NCBI GenBank assembly: GCA_032718475.1
Contig: JAUCBJ010003883.1
Coordinates: 1 to 22,916, forward strand
Direction of reading: 5' to 3'
Length of the DNA: 22,916 nt
Origin: Nemertoderma westbladi
Lineage: Eukaryota > Xenacoelomorpha > Nemertodermatida > Nemertodermatidae
In this document: piece by piece, positions 17,999 through 22,916 of the stretch
Layout of the letters: each line of letters begins with the position of its first letter
Position numbering within the stretch: the stretch's first letter is position 1
The notes under the pieces: model-generated
Told to the model about the DNA's origin: nothing
What the model saw: only the letters and a program-made list of their open reading frames with translations
Databases searched by the model: none
Translations under genes and position numbers: made by a program

Positions 17999-19539
17999 GT
18001 GTAAAAGCCTTTGCTGAATTGCCCCGTTATTTTTATTATCTTTTACATTAAAATACTCTGTAGTTGATTTAATAAGTGTAAGAGACCGTATTATTGCTGT
18101 ATCGGTGTTTTTAGAGGATCTAAGACCTATTTCCTCCGTATGTGTACTGTGAAAGGCATATTTTATGATTCTATGGCAATTCGTGACGCAAAGGGGTGAT
18201 AGCTACTCTTGAACAGTAGTTACTATGACTACGGTTAACAGCTGACATTCATACGTGTTGATTTCCTTTGTTCTACGGCGTCTCTCAGTTCAGTCAGCCA
18301 ATTAGAGCGTTTTTGTGGCTCCTTGTACAGAAAATTTCCGAGAAATGACGCAATGCCTATGTGCAGTGTTGACATTCAGTCCTGAGCCAAAGAAAGAACG
18401 GCTTGGAAGTATTTTGTGCTTTACTGTTTTTTAGTCTTACACTAGTAGGTTTAATTATAAAGGGCATATATCCTTTAACATACCTAACGACTACTGCGGA
18501 CCAGCATACTGCTGACTGATCATACATGCTGACTGCTGAAACATTGCAAACTCATAACAATCAGTGTTTACATTCATTTTATACTGCTATTTACCGTCAG
18601 TTCTTCATAATATGGTTGATGAATAATTATATTTGGAATAACGATAAATAACCCCGAAACCCAATATTCTTGATATACCGAAGGTAAGAGAGAAGGGTTA
18701 CAGATAAACGATTGTGACTTATGTTAAAGTGGTTTGAAGTGAATCTAATGTTATTTGATAGACCCTACATGAGTCAGTCTGTGTTCCTTTTATATGTGAT
18801 TAAAATCAGTGAAGATTGGCAGATTAGTGTGCAGTATTGTGCAGCATTGTGTATGAGTGAGTCTGTTAAAGAAGCAATTCCTAAAGAATGCGCCATATAT
18901 GTGAATTATAATTAAGCCATATCGTTGTGAGTAGTTTAAGTCATAACTCTGTTTATGTAGATAAAGCGCCACGTCCTAAAGGAACTGTTAATATTACCGA
19001 AGGTGAATAATATTGTCAGAGATTATATAATACTGTCAGTCGAATAATACATTAGGCTTACATAGCAATAAAATTAAACCGTCGAACCCAATCTCCCGGG
19101 AATTTCCAGCGGGTGAATGGTCGCGCACGGATTGGTTTCGACTAGTGTAGTGAATCAAATACTTGTCATAGACTAAAAACAGATTTAATATCTAGAAGAC
19201 ATCTTAATTTGGTGGGTTAAACTGCCAAAGGTCTGAAAGCGCGAACATTAAAGGATATTGCTTCTTTATTGCAGTAAGCAATAAAGTTGAAAGTACCGGT
19301 CAACCGGTAAACCTGAACAGTACACCTGTAGGTCAGTAGGCCCAACCGCTAGAACCGGTACTGCCGTATAAGTACACTAGTATTATTCGATTTGATTGTT
19401 GTATACCGGTAGGCTGTTTAAGAGATTAGGGACTGTACACCCCTTGTTTCTTTTGGAGCTTACTTATTTCTGTCAGTTTTATTTGTTTGTAGGCCAGTAT
19501 TGAACAGAAGGCGTGTAAACCTGATCAGATTGTACAGAC
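17999..19539. other. Intergenic stretch, no gene recognised
   Basis: No frame longer than about 64 codons and no tandem repeat was found. ACCGGT words cluster at 19295-19410. Possible transcription start or leader of the downstream ORF cannot be told by eye. Confidence 0.5.
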
Positions 19540-20117
19540 AATTTGTAGGCTGAGCTGTTGTCTGATTGCTGTTAAGTCCGAACGAGTTACAGTGTGTGTA
19601 GAGCACTTGTCCGATTAAGTACGGTTAGGAAGTAGGGGCAGCCAATGCGGTAAGGTAAACCCCCAACTAAAGAATAAGTCGCACTACTGGGTTAGAGCGC
19701 ATACTCCCTAATCATTTCGGAGTCTGCATGTCCTGTGGTTTATTTAGGCTTGAGAGTAGTCTGCCATCGTTTAGTCTGTACTTTTGTTTGTGTAAGTCTG
19801 TACGGGTAGCGTATAATTTTATTTAAATAATTTGTAGGCTGGATAGTTGTCTGGCTGTTATTAGGTCTGAACGGATTGCCGCGTGTGTAGATCATCTGTC
19901 CGATTAAGTACGATTAGGCAGTAGGGGCAGCGAACGCTGTAAGGTAAACCCCCAACTAAAGAATAAGTCGCACTACTGGGTTAGAGCGCATACTCCCTAA
20001 TCATTTCGGAGTCTGCATATACCGTAGTTTGTTTAGGCTTGATAGTAGTCTGTCAGTGTTCGGTCTGTATTTTGTTTGAGTAGTTTGTACGCGTAGCGTA
20101 ATATTTATTATTCAGAG
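19540..20117. repeat. 289-bp tandem duplication with an identical 80-bp core
   Basis: Copy one is 19540-19828 and copy two 19829-20117, both starting AATTTGTAGGCTG. Outside the core the copies differ by frequent substitutions and small indels. The cores 19650-19729 and 19939-20018 are identical over 80 bp, from GTAAGGTAAACCCCC to GGAGTCTGCAT. A short stem ACTCC/GGAGT spans CTAATCATTTC within the core. No coding frame crosses it. The contrast suggests constraint or local gene conversion on the core. Confidence 0.92.
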
Positions 20118-21420
20118 TTTATGCGATTATTCGCAACATTCAAGTCCCCAAGTTTGTTCCTACAGTAATTGTGTTTGTTATACATACCGCTATAGTTAAA
20201 TTAACCTCGGTACTACACGGGCTGCTTGGCGTAGGTAAAGACTGGTGATTTTGTGCATCGGTCACTCCAGCAGATGCCGTGGTTCTTTTAGCTGTTCAAG
20301 TATATTTAATTACTGATTATCTGTTGTACAAGTACTCGTACCTAATTTAGGGTTTAGTGTACAGTGCTTTCCGAGAATAATTAGTGTAGGCATTATACTT
20401 GTGTTGTAAAGTGGTTGATAGGCACATTCGATTAGCTCTATTAACTTCTAGGTAGGAACACTCCGTGATACATAACGTAGAACCTATAGCGATACGGCTA
20501 TAGGTCGTCAGGCGGTGGTATTTTCCTATCTAGACAACGCAGTGTATTTACTACTACTTATTATTTCAAATACCGTAGTACTCTGTCCGTTGTAATAACC
20601 GGTTATCTAACCCTTTGTTAGGCTGGTTTGTAGACTTCTTGTAAAATTACCCTAAAAATTCGTATTTGTGTTTTTGTAAATTTTTGTGTTTATTTAGAGA
20701 TTGTAATCTCACCCGAATTGTACGTAATTTGTAGTATTAAGTAACTTAGGTAAATTAGTATTATTTGTTTTAGTGTCTCATAAGTAACACTTCATTGAAA
20801 GCGCACCGCTTTGTGTAGTGATTACCCCCAGAAATAATAACATTTATTTCAAACATTGACAAAACCCATTAAAAACGGGTATATATATATTATAAATCAA
20901 ATCTAACGATTTATAAATCGTAGGCCTACCATACAACCATTAGGCCTCAATATCAGTTGGATTACTGCTCAAATAACGGTAATAAAGTAAGTAAAGTAAC
21001 CAAGTAACCCTAAAATTCAGAAATTCAATTATTTAAAATAATTGATATACCGGTATTCTCGATAGGCCTATTATCTTTATTTCTATAAATTTTGGCTGAA
21101 ATTATACCGGTACTTGTAATTAATTCTAGTCCAGAATTATATATACTACAAACTGTAAGCTGTATACCGGTATTCCGATAGGCCTATTATATATTTATAT
21201 ATATTTGTGCTAAAATTATACCGGTACTCTGTGATAAACCTAGTCTGTAATAATAGTTATATATACTATAAGCATACCGGTATTCTAATATATTATATAT
21301 ATATCACGCTACACTGAGTAGCAGTACCGGTAATTAATTACTAGGCTAACAGGTAATACTGAGTTACTAGACTTACTCAGACTGTAATACAGCAGTAGAC
21401 ATTCAACGGTATACATAGTC
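20118..21420. other. Region upstream of the terminal ORF, non-coding
   Basis: It holds a perfect 9-bp hairpin ACCTATAGC/GCTATAGGT (20482-20490 and 20497-20505, 6-base loop), a TATA-rich run (20881-20892) and a 16-bp perfect palindrome ACGATTTATAAATCGT (20906-20921) followed by TAGGCCTA. The AT-rich tandem repeat at 21047-21300 follows. This could be a promoter and 5' leader, or part of a retroelement leader; no tRNA-complementary primer site was identified. Confidence 0.45.
21047..21300. repeat. 110-117-bp AT-rich tandem repeat, two and a partial copies
   Basis: Units start with ATACCGGTATTC at 21047, 21164 and 21274. The first two continue with CGATAGGCCTATTAT, an AT-rich run, TGAAATTATACCGGTAC or its near copy, and TATATATACTA. 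Each unit thus has two ACCGGTA sites and one TAGGCCTA palindrome. It ends about 120 bp before the terminal ORF. Confidence 0.88.
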
Positions 21421-22916
21421 ATGTCTGATACTAAGCAGAACCTGTCCGACAGTTTATTAGATGTAACTATCTGCGACTCAGATAGAGACGTACAACTGTC
21501 TGGTCGTAAATCCAGTTCACCTCCCACTGTGAGGAAGGTTATCCCTCCAGTAGTAATAACAGAACCTAGGCTGGTCCAACATCGTAGGTCTATCATAGGC
21601 ACCCGAGCTCAGGTCAAGCGGGACCAACAAGCGGCGGAACAGCAACAACCCGCTAGTCAAGAACTTATTCCTCAGCGGCCCAGCAGCTCCAGTAGTGAGG
21701 ATACTGTAGAGCTGACACCCGAGAGCGGAGCAGAGATGACGGATGCGGTTTATACGGATCCCCTTCTCATCCTTCCTGCAGCCGTGCTCGCTGGGTTATT
21801 GATCGCGGTGGAAGAACACCAGATCGATTGGGCGAGAAGTCAACGGTCAACTAGAGATAGCTACGCGGGCTACACTAGTGAAGAACTGAAGTCTATTGTC
21901 GAGTCGCAATGGAACTTCCCCGGACCCGGACTCCCGTTTGATTTATCAGAAGCTGCCTGGGAAGACATACACCGGATGGGAGTAGCCAAGGAAACCATCG
22001 ATCCAGCTGTGTGGAAGAGGTCCGCAGCCGGATACGCACAGGGATTCTTCAGCTCTATGGAGCGAATAGAAAAGCAACTTTTTCAACAACCTCAAGGACC
22101 TCAAGAGCAGGGATCGCTGCTTTATCAAGTTAGAGAAAGAGTTTTGCGGATTAGGCTAATCTTATCCGCCTTTGAGGAGGCTTCTAAAAGAAAACAAGAC
22201 ACGTCGTTGCAAGTTGCCGTAAAAACTTGGTTTCAACGGGTGAGTCGCCAGGTTCAAGGAGCAGCTCAGTGGAAAGCTCAGTTGGAGGAGCGCTCAACCC
22301 ATGGAGAATCGACGGACGCCACTTTTTCCCAAGTGGAAAGTGAAGCGACGGCAGAGAAACCACATAAGAGAGATGCCATTGACATCTATCTGTCAGACTA
22401 TCAACGTTTTGTAGGAGATGAAGAGTTGCGGAGAAGACTAGAGGGACTTAGCCCTAATAGTGAAGGAGCACAGTGTGTGCTTGACGCCATCGACGTGGAT
22501 AGGTTAGCGGCTAATCAAGCTAAATTCGATGAACAACTCCGCGTCGTTAAGGTCCAGGAAGAACAAGTAAAGAAAAAACGTATAGAAGACAGAAAGGCAG
22601 CGGCAGTAGCAGCAGCAGTGGCAGCTGCAGAAGCAGAAACAAAAGCGGCAGCGGCAGTGGCAGCGGCAGAAACAAAAGCGGCAGTGGCAGCGGCAGAGGC
22701 AAAAGCGGCAGTAGCAGCAACAAAGGCAGCGGCCGAAGCAGAAAGAAAGGCAGCACTGGCAACAGCAGAGGCAGTGGTAGATGCAGAACGGAGGGCATCT
22801 GAAGAGGCAACCCAACTAGAGTTGGAAATTCTTCAAGAGAAGCAAGACAACTTCAATAAACAGTTAACAGCGAGCAATATGCAGATGATGAGTCGATCTA
22901 CTCCCAAGAGACAGGG
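21421..22916 (+). CDS. Long open frame, Gag-like or coiled-coil protein, runs off the window
   Basis: The frame is open for 498 codons to the window edge. ATG 21421 is the first Met after the in-frame TAA at 21385-21387 and has G at -3. Composition is clearly richer in GC than the flanks, as expected of coding DNA. Residues 1-110 are polar low-complexity with Ser, Gln and Pro runs. Residues 114-130 are hydrophobic (LLILPAAVLAGLLIAV). Residues 130-380 are mixed helical with several Trp (for example QWNFPGPGLPFD and KTWFQRV). Residues 391-465 are an Ala/Glu/Lys repeat likely to form a long coiled coil, from imperfect GCA/GCG codon repeats, and a Lys/Gln-rich end follows. I recognise no family. 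The architecture and the repeat-rich 5' region fit Gag of an LTR retroelement, but no zinc knuckle, protease, RT or LTR is visible. A host gene's first exon is equally possible. Confidence 0.75.
   Translation, partial: MSDTKQNLSDSLLDVTICDSDRDVQLSGRKSSSPPTVRKVIPPVVITEPRLVQHRRSIIGTRAQVKRDQQAAEQQQPASQELIPQRPSSSSSEDTVELTPESGAEMTDAVYTDPLLILPAAVLAGLLIAVEEHQIDWARSQRSTRDSYAGYTSEELKSIVESQWNFPGPGLPFDLSEAAWEDIHRMGVAKETIDPAVWKRSAAGYAQGFFSSMERIEKQLFQQPQGPQEQGSLLYQVRERVLRIRLILSAFEEASKRKQDTSLQVAVKTWFQRVSRQVQGAAQWKAQLEERSTHGESTDATFSQVESEATAEKPHKRDAIDIYLSDYQRFVGDEELRRRLEGLSPNSEGAQCVLDAIDVDRLAANQAKFDEQLRVVKVQEEQVKKKRIEDRKAAAVAAAVAAAEAETKAAAAVAAAETKAAVAAAEAKAAVAATKAAAEAERKAALATAEAVVDAERRASEEATQLELEILQEKQDNFNKQLTASNMQMMSRSTPKRQ

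Noticed and set aside
19540-20117. LTR pair of a retrotransposon
   Set aside because: The copies are directly adjacent with no internal region, and no TG...CA ends or primer site is visible.
22504-22815. Cys-rich and Leu-rich minus-strand frames
   Set aside because: They are antisense shadows of the GCA/GCG alanine repeats of the long plus-strand frame.

Overview
The window looks like repeat-rich intergenic DNA from a multicellular animal, probably a marine invertebrate. The evidence is AT-rich non-coding DNA with long stretches lacking genes, Pol III-type SINEs, CR1/Jockey-like LINE fragments, THAP-domain genes carried in inverted-repeat elements, minisatellites, and split or frameshifted coding pieces without operon structure. 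The palindromic words AGGCCT and ACCGGT and the word TACTGTA recur throughout. I associate that texture with echinoderms and related marine deuterostomes, but this is an impression and not a species call. No rRNA, complete tRNA, CRISPR or bacterial signal is present.

Layout. 1-709: AT-rich, nothing recognised. 710-1056: a 174-bp tandem duplication. 1074-1640: a 567-bp element with long terminal inverted repeats enclosing the start of a THAP zinc-finger reading frame. 2513-2790: a tRNA-derived SINE. 2997-3437: a short foldback, a 68-bp duplication and a G-rich minisatellite. 4950-5305: a degenerate coding fragment, then a second SINE head (5308-5363). 5404-7617: a 5'-truncated, decayed LINE on the minus strand. 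8320-8583: the tail of another LINE followed by a 22-bp palindromic repeat. 9366-10005: a large foldback with arms of about 285 bp. 10680-11510: a 28-bp minisatellite.

The centrepiece is 11926-16675, a DNA transposon of about 4.75 kb. Its terminal inverted repeats are about 197 bp and each contains four copies of a 12-bp word (GCCGTTTGGGCC on the left, its complement on the right). Inside are an integrase-fold DD34E transposase on the minus strand, a THAP-domain gene on the plus strand, and an unrecognised 120-codon ORF. The transposase and the THAP gene are each broken by one apparent single-base frameshift. My inference is that the transposase cuts and joins, and that the THAP protein or the transposase's N-terminal helix-turn-helix reads the iterated terminal motif. 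This pairing of integrase-type transposase, THAP protein and iterated TIR is the best candidate here for something undescribed.

Right of the transposon, 17649-17998 is a 32-bp minisatellite built on CCCAAACGGC, a word also present in the transposon ends. 19540-20117 is a 289-bp tandem duplication with an 80-bp core identical in both copies, and 21047-21300 is a 110-117-bp AT-rich repeat. From 21421 to the window end a 498-codon frame stays open. Its composition is richer in GC, and it has a low-complexity N-terminus and an Ala-rich coiled coil. It could be the Gag of an LTR retroelement or the first exon of a host gene; no zinc knuckle, protease or LTR is visible to decide.
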